Origin: Allolobophora icterica
Taxonomy: Eukaryota; Annelida; Clitellata; Crassiclitellata; Lumbricidae
Direction of reading: 5' to 3'
Length of the DNA: 64,000 nucleotides
Assembly (NCBI GenBank): GCA_963556255.1
Contig: OY744616.1
Coordinates: 6,167,956-6,231,955 of the forward strand
In this document: piece after piece, positions 10,375 to 21,910 of the stretch
How the letters are laid out: the number at the start of each line of letters is the position of its first letter
How positions within the stretch are numbered: the stretch's first letter is position 1
Position numbers and translations under genes: made by a program
The notes under the pieces: generated by a model
The model's database searches: none
The model's input: the letters and a program-made list of their open reading frames with translations, nothing else
Told to the model about the DNA's origin: nothing

Positions 10375-10414
10375 CCACAGTATAGATAATTACGTGAAAT
10401 TATCTATACTGTGG
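10375..10414. repeat. Perfect 17-bp hairpin, family 1
   Basis: CCACAGTATAGATAATT (10375-10391) and its exact complement (10398-10414) flank a 6-base loop. A related hairpin at 20287-20320 shares the arm sequence, so this is a small foldback repeat family and not a chance palindrome. Confidence 0.75.
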
Positions 10415-12780
10415 TGGCACCTACATTAATCTATTTCAGAATGCTCTCGCTCGTGATACGACTACGCGCGCGCCCTCAGGCTCCCACACACATGGGGTGT
10501 ACCGCGTACACGAGTCCAACGGGAGAATTAGGGTCCTATCTGCCATGGGCTCCATATGAGGCATGCTGACAGCCTATACGGTAGGTCTAGCTCTTCTTCT
10601 AATTACCCCCTCGGCTAAATGACTAAAAAGATGTTGGAGCCATTAAACTAATTCAAATATCTAATGAGTCGTCAGTTAGGCTAATTAATGTTTCGTGCGC
10701 AACACAGGGGCCTATTAAAACATTAGATTTTTATTTGCGTTCGTGTACTTTGGCGATCTGTAAAATATTCGACCACCCCAGCTCTTTTGTGGTATTGAAC
10801 GGTAGGCTACTGCCAGAATGCCGATTTCTGCTACGTCCTGGGTCAGGCATTTATCCCAGTATAGGGCCTAATCACTCAACTTGTGACTCAAGAATATTTT
10901 GTTGGTCTGTAATTGAGAAATCATCCTTTGAGCGAAAATTAAGCTATAATAAAAAAAAACAGCAATAACAACACATGAGAAAAAGCAAGACTGATAAATG
11001 ATGACAACTATAATCAAATTAACGTTTTATTATTATCATATTAATGTAGGCCCTATCTTAATAATTAATACGCAGTGAAGACATCGCTTAATCTTCCATT
11101 GTGTGACGTCATAATGTAGTTTCAGGACGTCATATGCACTGGAAAGCTTCGTTCAGTTCACAGCTTCGATTCCTTTTTGAAATCGAAAATAATTATAGTT
11201 TCTTATCTTAGATTCGTTTACTACTTTGCCATCGTTCTTCAGTCTGTTATCGTTGCTCCATGTGATCAGCATTTAGCCTATCAGCAACTATTGATGTTTA
11301 TTGTTGATTGTAGTAAAAGGCGACGAATGTTCTGCAGATCCTAGGCCTATAGTGTTTCCCCCAAGGAACGATCGAACGAACATCAGCTGAATCCAGTAAC
11401 GATTAGCAAACGAATTAAGTCACAAACTGTACGGTAATGCAACGAAGCTTTCAATATTACGCTGTAGGCTAGGCTATAGAAGTTTGCTAATTATTTCAGT
11501 TATTCAATCTTTTTTATTATGAACATTTGGTAATGCTATAGTCAGAATCACGTGTCCACTGTCCAAGCCTTAGCTCAGTTTTCTTAGTTCTATGCATATT
11601 CAGTAACTTACGTTAAAGGTCCCCAGACGAATACCCAATTGCATGGCTATGTTGTATAGTTTCACAATACTAATTGTATACGATAATTGAGAAAAGTAGG
11701 CCTAATTGCTGTTGGGGACAATGCATTTATTTATGTTGCAGCACTATTCAGACAAGAAGACAACGAAAAGCAGCCAGACATATAAGCTTACAAAAACAGG
11801 TACTAGACTTATAACCCACAATCCTCATTTGTGTTATGACAATGAGAATTGATTGAAGAGGCTCTATCCTCTGGCTTCCTAGAGTCCCTTGGCCAGCCTG
11901 CTCGCAACATGTGTGCACCTTCCTTAGTTTCCTCGGATCTTTTCTCCAGGCTTAAGACTGGCACTACCACAGGTAGGGTAGTGGCGGAGTTAGCCTACAT
12001 TCCGTAAAGATCTTATCATAGTTGTATCTGGCAGTCGTCAATCAACTCAGACTATAGTAAGACAGCCGTTTCCTTTGTAGTCTCAGTCCGCAGTTGCTAT
12101 TCCGCCCAGTGTTTACGGTATACCAAAGAATTGGTATTCCTCTGCCTACAGTGCCAAGTGTGGTACACTGAGTGTGCATCGCCTCTAACCTGTGCTACTG
12201 GTATCTGATCAAATCATGTCTGCTTCTCAGACTGTTGCTCCTCAGCATTGCCAATGCGTTCGCCTCTGCAGTGCAGGTCTACTTTGCTCCTTCGCTAATC
12301 CCTAACTCAAATCTGTCCATCATAAACACTGTGCATACACTGTTGCTCCGTTTCCTCATGTACTACTGGAGCGCCTTTTCTACTCTGTCATAGTAGTTTG
12401 GAGTCGTTCACATTCGCAGAGGTTCATATTTTGATGTATTGATTATGGCTCTAGCATGTATGTCTTGTTGATACCAGTAAGAAGCGTGTTGCAGTAATCT
12501 AGGCAACTGGAACCCAATGTGTTTGCTAGAGATATCACTCAAGACGTGGGCACGTAATGCTTAATTCTGCATACGTCACTGATGTGCAGATTTTACGTGG
12601 GATAACTGATAACGCCGTATAGCCTATTTCCATTCGCACAATCCTGTGCACGACAAGTTTACTTAATAGCACAATTGCATCTGCGGAGTAGACGACCTTT
12701 TTACATTTTCAATGAATAAGAGCAGTACAGATCTTTCAAATTTTGGAATTAGTGTCATCCACTTATGAACTCACTTGTCA
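10415..12780. other. Non-coding region
   Basis: No coding exon or RNA gene is recognised. Near 11944-11990 the block CAGGCTTAAGACTGGCACTA...AGTGGCGGAG matches one arm of the foldback element at 41745-42021. The rest is AT-rich with frequent TAGGCCTA words. Confidence 0.4.
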
Positions 12781-13324
12781 ATGTCACGAACTCAACCCAA
12801 TCAAAACGAATCGGGTAGGCTATATTATGTTGCTATTTACAACGAAGTGCCCCCAAAACGAACTGACTGATTCCACCTGCAAGTCTTGCACGCTACACTA
12901 AGTTTTCCTCTCAGCAACCTCATGTAGTGATTTGCGATATAGATCTAGCAAAGAAATTTCATTTGCACTAGGCCCTATTACTTTATGCCACATTAACTTC
13001 AGTTGCCTTATACAAGCGCTTTCTGGTCTTTCCAGTTTAGTAACAATGTGACATTGAATCTACATGTATCTCTGCAGGTTTTATGCCAGCAAGCTTCGTT
13101 TCTTAGTAAAGTTTCAGTCATGCCGTCACCTTCATCTAGTTCGGACAATGACTGGGTAGCTAGGCCTACTAGCTAGTCAATTTCTTTTAAACCAAGCAAG
13201 TCATCAGACAATGTTAAGTAACTAACAACAACAACATCCATCCTCTTTGAATTTGCTGGATAAAGTTACTTTTCGGTGGATGCATTTTGACAAATTCGTT
13301 TTGATTGGGTTGAGTTCGTGACAT
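12781..13324. mobile_element. Non-autonomous element with 31-bp perfect terminal inverted repeats
   Basis: The 31 bases at 12781-12811 (starting ATGTCACGAACTCAACCC) recur exactly inverted at 13294-13324. The 544-bp unit has no frame. No clear target duplication is visible, so the superfamily is unknown. Confidence 0.65.
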
Positions 13325-13355
13325 TTTGGGCAGAATGACAGCATTCTGCCCAAAA
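13324..13355. repeat. 14-bp perfect hairpin
   Basis: TTTTGGGCAGAATG (13324-13337) and its complement (13342-13355) flank a 4-base loop and abut the right end of the inverted-repeat element. Confidence 0.6.
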
Positions 13356-14879
13356 CAAAAGTCACAGGTATTAATGCAAAAATTGAAAGTGTAACATAAG
13401 TTACGATTGAGTGATAACAGAGAAAACTATTTACAAAGTATAAAACTCAAATTTTTATTATTATTGATTTTGAAACCTGCACTCAACAATAAATCATGCT
13501 TGTAACACTTAATTAAAAGAGCATAATGATTTTTAACGTTAAGTGCTTGCACGAAGTGAGGAAGAGGAGAAATCTAAGACTGCAGGTATGGAAGAGAATG
13601 AGAAGCAATTCCTTGAGATAACGTGGAGCACATGCTGCTAGATAATTACGCGTAAGCATCAGGATCTTAAACTCAATGCGCTTTTGATTAGGTAACCATG
13701 TGAATGTGCGCTACATGCCTCATTTGCCATAAAAGATTTACTCTTGAACTACGTCGAGTCTTACGTTGCTTAGGCTACGTCAGTTTCTTACAAGGATATA
13801 ATCCAGTCAAAATTACACGAAAAGATGAATGTGAATTTAAAATTTCAGTGTATTTAAGAAATATATTCCATTCAGAGAAATATAAGTATGTGCAATTTAC
13901 GACATGCAGCAAGTTTATTTATAGGCTAAGAACAGAATTAAAGATAATTATAAAATCACCAAAGACAAGAAAACACGAAATATTCAGGATACATGCCAAC
14001 CTTGATTACACATAATAACTTTTGTAATGACCAAAAATAACGTCCAACTCTTAATCTAAGTAGAATCTATAGGTTAACTAATTTTGTTATTTTATACATC
14101 ATGAATGCAACAAAATTAGGCGAAGACTCAATGGTCTAATATTGTCTCACAAAATGATGCACCGCTAACCGCTCTGTTAAATATCTAGTCCAGCAGAATT
14201 GTTTGTGCAGCTAAATTTAATATGCAACAATAAAGTTGTAAAGTATTGGAACCAAGAACGAGAGACTTTACTCCATCTTTAGTAACCATAGCATAAAATT
14301 TCATTTTGATGACCTGCAGCAATTACAGTCTTACAATTATGTGAGAAGGCAACACCTTAGATATGTGGTGCCTATAAGGACTAGGATGAACCTCTTTACA
14401 TCAGAATGCATAATGTCTAAGTATTCTGAAATGAAAGTGGTACTAAATAATTATTCATGTACGTATGTATCCAAGTACTTCTATTGCATATTTTATCTCA
14501 AATTACAACTGTTTCAATCTGTATGTGGAATCATAATTTAGAACAGGTCTCAACTAGTCGTCAGGTGGAGAAAATCGATGGTCAAAACAATGCTCTAGAA
14601 ATTCTTGCTCAGTTTAAAGCAATTTGTCACATATACAACAGCCAAAAGATATTGACGAAGACGCGTTTGCATCCACAGGAGATTTGAATTTGCTTATATA
14701 CCGACATTCTCCATCTCTAATTTTCGGTAAAGGACCTGCAATTTCAATAGAATCCGGATACATGTATTTTGAGAAACGTTAATTTGGTTTATCAATAACG
14801 CTTGTACTACTAAATGTGATGAAATGATCAGACATGTTAACAATTACTTCACTTCCCATTTTAAGATCTTTCGGCTGTG
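13356..14879. other. Non-coding region
   Basis: AT-rich sequence without recognisable exons. Short open stretches (for example 13704-14015) show no family signature and no splice context that I would trust. Confidence 0.35.
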
Positions 14880-15373
14880 TTCCTGCGTGGAGTTTTAAAC
14901 GCTTTGCTGGGGAGCTACCGGTACTCTTGGTATAAGGTTTATTGTGTGTGTTTTGCTTCTCAGTTGCACGAGTTCTTCTGTACTTCTTTAGATGTCCAAT
15001 TTGTGTGAATCCTTTATTACAATCCTCACATATGTATGGCTTTTCTTCTGGTTAAGTTCTTATATGTCTCGTTAGAGTACTGACTACTGTAACTGATTTC
15101 TGACACAACTGGCACCTGTACGGTTTTTCAGTATGGGTTCTTATGTGCTTTTTCAGACTACTATGACTAGCAAATGAATTTTCACATAACTGGCACATAT
15201 TATATGGTTTTCACCAGTAGCCAATGGGTTCTCGTGTGCTTTTCAGGTTACCACTCTGATTAAATAACTTCCGACATATGTGACATATGAATGATTTTTT
15301 TCACCAGTATGCATTCTCGTGTGCCCTTTCAGATCAATATACGCTTACCAAAATATCTCTGACATAACTGGCA
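14880..15373 (-). pseudogene. Decayed C-terminal fingers of zinc-finger copy B
   Basis: Beyond the stop at 15374 the minus strand still reads finger fragments: CQLCQRYF, then CHICRKLFNQSG in a shifted frame, then CQLCENSFASHSS, then a more divergent finger (CEDCNKGFTQIGHLKK). Linkers are damaged by indels. This is the former 3' part of the array, released from selection after the nonsense change. Confidence 0.7.
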
Positions 15374-17938
15374 TCAATATGGTTTCTCGCCAGTATGCGT
15401 TCTCATATGCGTTTTCAGATTACAATGATTACCAAATGATTTCTGACATAAATGGCACATATATGGCTTCTCTCCAGTATGCGTTCTCATGTGCCTTTTC
15501 AGAGTACTATGCTTACCAAATGATTTCTGACATAAATGGCACATAAATGGTTTCTCTCCAGTATGGGTTCTCATGTGCCTTTTCAGAGTACTATGCTTAC
15601 CAAATGATTTCTGACATAAATGGCACATAAATGGTTTCTCTCCAGTATGGGTTCTCGTGTGCTGTTTCAGATTACTACCCTGACCAAATAACTTCCGACA
15701 TATCGGACACCTGTATGGTTTTTCGCCAGTATGGGTTCTCATGTGCGTTCTCAGAGAGGCAAATGATTCTTGACATAACTGACATTTATACGGTTTCTCG
15801 CCAGTATGGGTTCTCATGTGCATTTTCAGATAACCACTTTCAGCAAATGATTTCTGACATAGTTGGCACTTGCATAGTTTTTCGCCAGTATGGGTTCTCA
15901 TATGCGTCTTCAGATGACCACCTTTACGAAATGTTTTCTGACATAACTGGCACATATATGGTTTTTCGCCAGTATGGGTTCTCGTGTGCGTTTTCAGATG
16001 ACTACAGTGAGAAAATGTTTTCGGACATAACTGGCAAATATAAGGTTTTTCACCAGTATGGGTTCTCATGTGCGTCTTCAGATTACTTTGATTAGCAAAT
16101 GATTTTTGACATAACTGACATTTGTATGCTTTCTCACCAGTATGGGTCCTCATGTGCGTTTTCAGATGACCATCTTGAGCAAATGATTTCTGACATAGTT
16201 CGCACTTGTATAGTTTTTCGCCAGAATGGGTTCTCATATGCGTCTTCAGATGACCATCTTGAGGAAATGATTTCTGACATAACTGGCACTGATATGGTTT
16301 TTCGCCAGTATGGGTTCTCATGTGCGTTTTCAGATGACTACATTGAGTAAATGTTTTCGAACATAACTGGCATCTATAAGGTTTTTCACCAGCATGGGTT
16401 CTCATGTGATTCTTCATATTACTTTGATTAGCAAATGATTTTTGACATAACTGACATTTGTATGGTTTCTCACCAGTATGGGTCCTCGTGTGCGTTTTCA
16501 GATTACTACTCTGATCAAATGATTTTTGACATAACTGACATTTGTATGGTTTCTCGCCAGTATGGGTTCTCATGTGCGTTTTCAGATGACTATCTTGAGG
16601 AAATGATTTCTGACATAACTGGCAAATATAAGGTTTTTCACCAGTATGGGTTCTCATGTGCTTCTTCAGATTACTTTGATTAGCAAATGATTTTTGACAT
16701 AACTGACATTTGTATGCTTTCTCACCAGTATGGGTCCTCATGTGCGTTTTCAGATTACCACTCTGATCAAATAACTTCCGACATATCTGACACATGTATG
16801 GTTTTTCACCAGTATGCGTTCTTGTGTGCCTTTTCAGATCACTACACTGAACAAAATATCTCTGACATAACTGGCATCCATATCGTTTCTCGCCAGTATG
16901 CGTTCCCATGTGCGTTTTCAGATGACTATCTTGAGCAAATAATTTCTGACATAGCTGGCATATATATGGTTTTTCACCAGTATGGGTTCTCATGTGCGTT
17001 TTCAGATTACTACAATGAGAAAATGTTTTCTGACATAACTGGCATCTATATGGTTTTTCACCAGTATGGGTTCTGATATGCGCCCCAAAGCCACCTACTT
17101 CAGTAAATGATTTATCACAAAACTGACATTTGTATGGTTTCTCACCAGTATGGGTTCTCATGTGATATTTCAGATTACTACGATTAGCAAATGATTTCTG
17201 ACATAACTGACATTTGTATGGTTTCTCGGCAGTATGGGTTCTCATGTGCGTTTTCAGATGACCAACGTGAGCAAATGATTTCTGACATAGCTGGCACCTG
17301 TATGGTGTTTCGCCAGTATGGGTTCTCATGTGCGTTTTCAGATCACTACACTTACCAAATGATTTTTGACATAACTGACATTTGTATGGTTTTTCGCCAC
17401 TGTGGGTTCTCATGTGCATTTTCAGAATACTACCTACAGCAAATGTTTTGGGACATAACTGACACCAATATGGTTTCTGGCCAGTATGGGTTCTCATGTG
17501 CATATTCTGATGACCAACCTGAGCAAATGATTTCTGACATAACTGGCACCTGTATGGTTTTTCGCCAGTATGTGTTCTCGTGTGCCTTTCCAGAGTACTA
17601 TGCTTACCAAATGATTTCTGACATAACTGGCACATATATGGTTTCTCGCCAGAATGGGTTCTCATGTGCGTTTTCAGATGACTACAATGAGAAAATGTTT
17701 TCGGACATAACTGACACCTATATGGTTTTTCGCCAGTATGGGTTCTCATATGCGCCACAAACCCACTTACTTCAGTAAATGATTTCTCACAAAACTGACA
17801 TTTGTATGGTTTTTCAACAGTATGGGTTCTCATGTGCTTTTTCACATTACTACCCGAATCAAATGACTTCAGACATATCTGACACCTGTACTGTTTTCCT
17901 CCCCTAAGGTTTCTCGTATTCGCCATCAGGCTACTCAA
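15374..17938 (-). CDS. C2H2 zinc-finger protein with 30 fingers (copy B)
   Basis: 854 codons, almost entirely 28-residue C2H2 fingers (CQLCQKSF...H.RTH) with HTGEKP linkers. I count 30, the first starting near residue 18. Finger 26 (CQLCQESFASLRTH) is three residues short and probably does not fold normally. Fingers 28 and 29 are identical, which indicates recent internal duplication. The helix residues vary between fingers, as expected for long DNA-recognition arrays. No N-terminal effector domain is seen. The frame starts at MSSLMANTRN; the matching leader of copy A is broken here. It stops right after TGEKPY, where an expected codon reads TGA, and finger remnants continue beyond. It could be a functional nuclear DNA-binding protein, or a pseudogene kept open by gene conversion. 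Confidence 0.8.
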   Translation of the reverse strand: MSSLMANTRNLRGGKQYRCQICLKSFDSGSNVKKHMRTHTVEKPYKCQFCEKSFTEVSGFVAHMRTHTGEKPYRCQLCPKTFSHCSHLKTHMRTHSGEKPYMCQLCQKSFGKHSTLERHTRTHTGEKPYRCQLCQKSFAQVGHQNMHMRTHTGQKPYWCQLCPKTFAVGSILKMHMRTHSGEKPYKCQLCQKSFGKCSDLKTHMRTHTGETPYRCQLCQKSFAHVGHLKTHMRTHTAEKPYKCQLCQKSFANRSNLKYHMRTHTGEKPYKCQFCDKSFTEVGGFGAHIRTHTGEKPYRCQLCQKTFSHCSNLKTHMRTHTGEKPYICQLCQKLFAQDSHLKTHMGTHTGEKRYGCQLCQRYFVQCSDLKRHTRTHTGEKPYMCQICRKLFDQSGNLKTHMRTHTGEKAYKCQLCQKSFANQSNLKKHMRTHTGEKPYICQLCQKSFPQDSHLKTHMRTHTGEKPYKCQLCQKSFDQSSNLKTHTRTHTGEKPYKCQLCQKSFANQSNMKNHMRTHAGEKPYRCQLCSKTFTQCSHLKTHMRTHTGEKPYQCQLCQKSFPQDGHLKTHMRTHSGEKLYKCELCQKSFAQDGHLKTHMRTHTGEKAYKCQLCQKSFANQSNLKTHMRTHTGEKPYICQLCPKTFSHCSHLKTHTRTHTGEKPYMCQLCQKTFRKGGHLKTHMRTHTGEKLCKCQLCQKSFAESGYLKMHMRTHTGEKPYKCQLCQESFASLRTHMRTHTGEKPYRCPICRKLFGQGSNLKQHTRTHTGEKPFMCHLCQKSFGKHSTLKRHMRTHTGEKPFMCHLCQKSFGKHSTLKRHMRTHTGEKPYMCHLCQKSFGNHCNLKTHMRTHTGEKPY

Positions 17939-18033
17939 TTAATTGATAATTTCTCTGCTTTTCTCCAATATTTGTTCTTTGATGAACTGTCAGATGATCA
18001 CCTTGAGAATACGGTTTCAGAAATAATTGACAT
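17939..18033 (-). pseudogene. Broken leader of zinc-finger copy B
   Basis: This matches the 31 leader codons of copy A upstream of MSSLM but has a TGA after the AGG codon, a 2-base insertion (ACAGTTCATC against ACAACATC) and a TAA (AATTAATTGAG). The ATG at 18031-18033 therefore cannot reach the fingers, and translation must begin at 17938 or from an unseen exon. Confidence 0.75.
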
Positions 18034-18594
18034 CTGTCTGGTATTTCTTAAGAATAATTCCTATGTGCTTCTCCAAAGAATCTAGAAAAAGTTGTGATTT
18101 GCATGGCTTTTGATAAGCACGAGTTTTAGGATGCAGTGCAAATCAACTGCCTGTGTAAAAAGTTTCTGCAGTTGTCATAATCTTTCCAGCACTAGCAGCG
18201 TCCAGTTTCTCACATTATCGACGACTTCCTTTAAGTTTGCATTTCAGATGCTTACAAGAAGGGTTCGTGTTTCATCTATCAGTTGTTGTTATTTTTCGAG
18301 TAAAGTAAGAAATCAGTCACGCAGAAAAAAGTTTTCTGACGAAATACTGAAGCTATCCAACCTTTCTATAATAGCACACCTTTATGCTATTCCTTGAACA
18401 GTCAAATAAGTCCACTGTAATGTTCTTGTTGAAGATTAATGATGAAGACCTTGTCTTACAACTGCTTCTTGAAGCTCTAAGAGAATGGTGCTCGTCTTCT
18501 TCATGTACTTGCTAAAAAGAACAGCTAAACCTCAATATTTAACATGTTTCTATATAATATATATACTAATATTCTATATAATTCTATATTTATT
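18034..18594. repeat. Segmental duplication copy B, 5' flank (first part)
   Basis: Matches the flank of copy A from about 6907 to 7470, with small indels. It ends where a SINE interrupts the TTTCTATATAATATATATAC block. Confidence 0.7.
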
Positions 18595-18814
18595 ACGGAT
18601 ATTTCTATAGCGCCTCTCGAAGTCAACTACTACTCAGAGGCGCTCCCGACTACAGCATTGGTATACTGTACCGGAATTTTCACGCCGAAGCGCCACGAGC
18701 AATTGCGACTGAAGGACTTGCCCAAGGTCCGTACGCAGCGGCTAGAGTGGGATTCGAACCTGCAACCCTCCAGTCACAAGGCGCCGAACTTACCACTGAG
18801 CCACCACGCCCCAC
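18595..18814 (-). mobile_element. tRNA-derived SINE
   Basis: On the minus strand it begins GGGGCGTGGTGGCTCAGTGG, with a pol III A box (TGGCTCAGTGGT, complement of 18792-18803) and B box (GGTTCGAATCC, complement of 18750-18760). The body carries the core GAAGGACTTGCCCAAGGTCC near 18711-18730 (plus-strand wording) and ends in GGCGCTATAGAAATATCCG. A near-identical copy lies at 36777-36986. Confidence 0.85.
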
Positions 18815-18970
18815 AATATATAATTCTATATATTCTATATAATTCTATATAATATTCTATATAATATATATACTAATTTAACATGTTTCTATATAATATA
18901 TATACTAATATATATATATGATATATTTCTATATAATATATATATATAGATAAAAGATATATATATATAT

Positions 18971-19156
18971 ACATAGTTGTTGTCATAGTTGTTCTTGTTA
19001 TAGTTGTTGTTGTCATACTGCATATGTATATATATATATATGTATGCATATATATACATACATATATATATATATATATACATACATACATATATATATA
19101 CATATGCAGTATGACAACAACAACTATGACAACAACAACTATGACAACAACTATGT
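18971..19156. repeat. Large near-perfect palindrome in TA-rich DNA
   Basis: The arms 18971-19026 and 19101-19156 are inverted copies with two mismatches over 56 bases, built of GTTGTTGTCATA / TATGACAACAAC words and separated by alternating TA. The structure can extrude as a cruciform. Confidence 0.85.
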
Positions 19157-19191
19157 ATATATATATATGTATGTATATATATATTATATAG

Positions 19192-19271
<80 letters not shown>
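19157..19271. repeat. (TA)n microsatellite
   Basis: An almost uninterrupted TA tract follows the palindrome. Confidence 0.9.
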
Positions 19272-19274
<3 letters not shown>

Positions 19275-19379
19275 TATATGTATTGAGCGCTCTCAACATG
19301 ACAGGCCCGTAAACAAGCAAGTCTTAACGCAGCGAAGAGACGCAGGTGTGATCCTCTCTACAATCATATACTAGAAATG

Positions 19380-19830
19380 ACTGTGTGACTAGTATTAATA
19401 CTGGCAAGCACAGTTCCAGTGATTCTTTAACTCATTTGCTGCTAAGAATTTGTCTTGCTTTAGCCTTTCATGTTAGAACTCTGTCTCAAAGCAGACTGGC
19501 CTGACGCCTGGACTTAGAAGAGTAGGCATCGACCCATTGACCCAATATACGTCGAAGTGGTGGGCAGTTGAACATCAGAGGCTTTAAGATACATTTGATG
19601 TCCAATTTTCCCACTCCAAAGGGCCGAAGGACGGATGACGGGGAACATCAACGCTTTTAAATGGTTTCTCATAAGAAAACACCGAGAATAAGGAAACTGG
19701 AAACCACCATCCTATATCTATACCCCATGATGAAAACGCTACCTGGAAACATTGCTTCAAAGAAGAATTGAAGGGAAGAAACCACCAGGAAGACCAAGAA
19801 CTATGATGTCGGACTGACATTAGATAAAGT
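19380..19830. repeat. Segmental duplication copy B, distal part with empty MITE site
   Basis: Matches copy A around 7500-7650 and 8010-8690. At ~19690 the sequence runs GAATAAGGAAACTGG, the uninterrupted form of the site occupied in copy A. Confidence 0.75.
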
Positions 19831-21300
19831 CACCAACTAGACCCATGAGCAGGAAGTCAGGTTAATAAGCAACAAAATTCAAAGGAAAATCGTGTAATAT
19901 ATTCAATTATAAGTTACCCAATCTGTTAAATTCGACTTGTATGACCTAATAAATAAAAAAAACAAGTAAATTTATGGCAGTCAGTAATTTGAATTATATG
20001 CTCTTTGCTGCCTTCCGTAACCATCCCAACCATTTTCAACTCAACCTTAATTTTGAGTTTCAGCTGCACTTACCTCTCTGACGTAAAATTGTTGAAATTG
20101 TATCGAATTTCGTTTAAAAACTGAAAATACTGAATTTGAAACGCTTACCAAAATGGCGAACAACCAAAAATAAGCGCCTTCAATGGACCTCTCATGTTAC
20201 GTCATCGCGTTTGTTAGGACAAGTTCTTCTGGGAAATGAATAAGTACGTTAGTCGTTCACGGCAGAAATTTCTTATTAGATGCGGCCACAGTATAAATAA
20301 TTAAAATTATTTAAACTGTGATGCGGCATCAATCAATCAATTTTTAAAGTGAAATTAAAAAGGTAACCCCATCACCAAGTAATTGAAATTTACCAGCATC
20401 TAGCTACGCTATTTTGGCTGCTGCGTATATGGTCTAATATTATTAGACCTACCTTATGAGTTTCCGCAAAACGCAATCTGAAGCATTTTAATGTAGTTGT
20501 AAATTGCATAAGTCTAAATTTCCAAATTTCTTAGCGCCAAATAAAAATTTTTCAAGGAGATCACCTTAAGCACCAACGCAATAGCGTCACCCTCCCTTTT
20601 AGGGCCTATCCATCCTGGACCTGCGTGGCATCAATAGCAGAGGCGTAGGCTAGCTATTTTGCGCCCGGGGACGAACCATGTCTGTCTCAGACTGTCTGTC
20701 TGTATGTATGTCTGTCGGCCTTGCACATAGTGAAGTAGGCCTAAAAAAGCTTAAAGCTCCCATCTCCCATGCACGTGGTATACGCCCTAACGCAGCCGCT
20801 TCATTCGACCCATGCATAGGCCGTATCCCGTGTCAGATTCTTTGGTCCTGCTGGAGTAGAGCTTTTGAGAAAACAATCGTCATAGAATCATTTTAAACAC
20901 AATATAATATTCGCATAATCATCATAGTTAAGAAATGAAACTTAGGAAAACTCAGATTAAATAACAAACGAGTTCAGTCAATTGAAACGTAAGTAGGCCT
21001 ATAGATATCATGCAGAGTGAGTAAGTGAGTAAGTAATGCTGTCTTAGACTTGAAAATACGAGACTCATTCAGGCTAAAATTCAGTTCAACATAGGTGATT
21101 ATAGCCAATAAGTCACCACATTAGTTAACAATGATTTGTTAGTTTTACATACCGCGAAGATATAATTAGATCTGGTTCGTGGTTAAACGTAATTAATTTA
21201 GCTAAGAACAATAGGCTTCAGAAAGACAAGTCACACTTATTCGGATCTTCGTAGTTTAAATAAAGCCCAAGTTATAGACCCAAACTGCATTATAAATTAT
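19831..21300. other. Non-coding region with hairpin at 20287-20320
   Basis: No exon recognised. The hairpin CACAGTATAAATAATT / AATTATTTAAACTGTG (arms 16 bases, one mismatch, 2-base loop) is a second member of the 10375 foldback family. Confidence 0.5.
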
Positions 21301-21790
21301 GGATCTAAAGTTTAACGACATTTTATGGAGACAAAGGCGTTGACGTCGACAGAAATTAGTTTGAACAGTCCTCACCGTTCATATCGTCTTAGACAGAATG
21401 CATAGATTATTCTTTTATTTTAAAGTTTAACGTCGTCATATGACATTATGCACATGAAACATTATACATAAACCATCGGAATCCAATTAGTAGCCTAGAC
21501 CAGGCACTGTGTGCTACAAAAATATATAGCATTGGTTAACCACGTTTAAAAGGTGCTCAAAAGAACGAACCCATGCGTATATAGCATTGTAATTAATTGA
21601 GCTAAGAACATATATAGTCTCGGTTTAAAACACTTTAAAGGTGTCTAAACAGAGCGCTGTAACCAACTGTTTTCTGTGTCCCACGATTAATCATTGGATT
21701 GGATACCGAATTAACGACATCTTATGGCAACAAAGGCTGCTGACGTCGACAGAAATTAGTTTGAATAGTTCCCACCGTTTATATCGCCTA

Positions 21791-21812
21791 TTATTATTAT
21801 TACTATTATTAC

Positions 21813-21860
<48 letters not shown>

Positions 21861-21910
21861 AAAGGACTTATATATAGCGTCCCTTCAAGGTTATCTACTC
21901 AGGAGCGCCT
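21791..21910 (-). repeat. (ATT)n microsatellite with SINE 3' tail
   Basis: An (ATT)n run (21791-21859) adjoins TATATAGCGTCCCTTCAAGG...ACTCAGGAGCGC. Read on the minus strand this is a SINE 3' end followed by an (AAT)n tail, truncated before the tRNA-like head. Confidence 0.65.

Noticed and set aside
13704..14015. 103-codon plus-strand frame
   Set aside because: AT-rich, no recognisable motif and no support from splice sites or neighbours.
15319..17778. Plus-strand frames with a MISDIT..QYGFSCAFSD pattern
   Set aside because: Exact antisense of the zinc-finger repeat; no independent coding signal.
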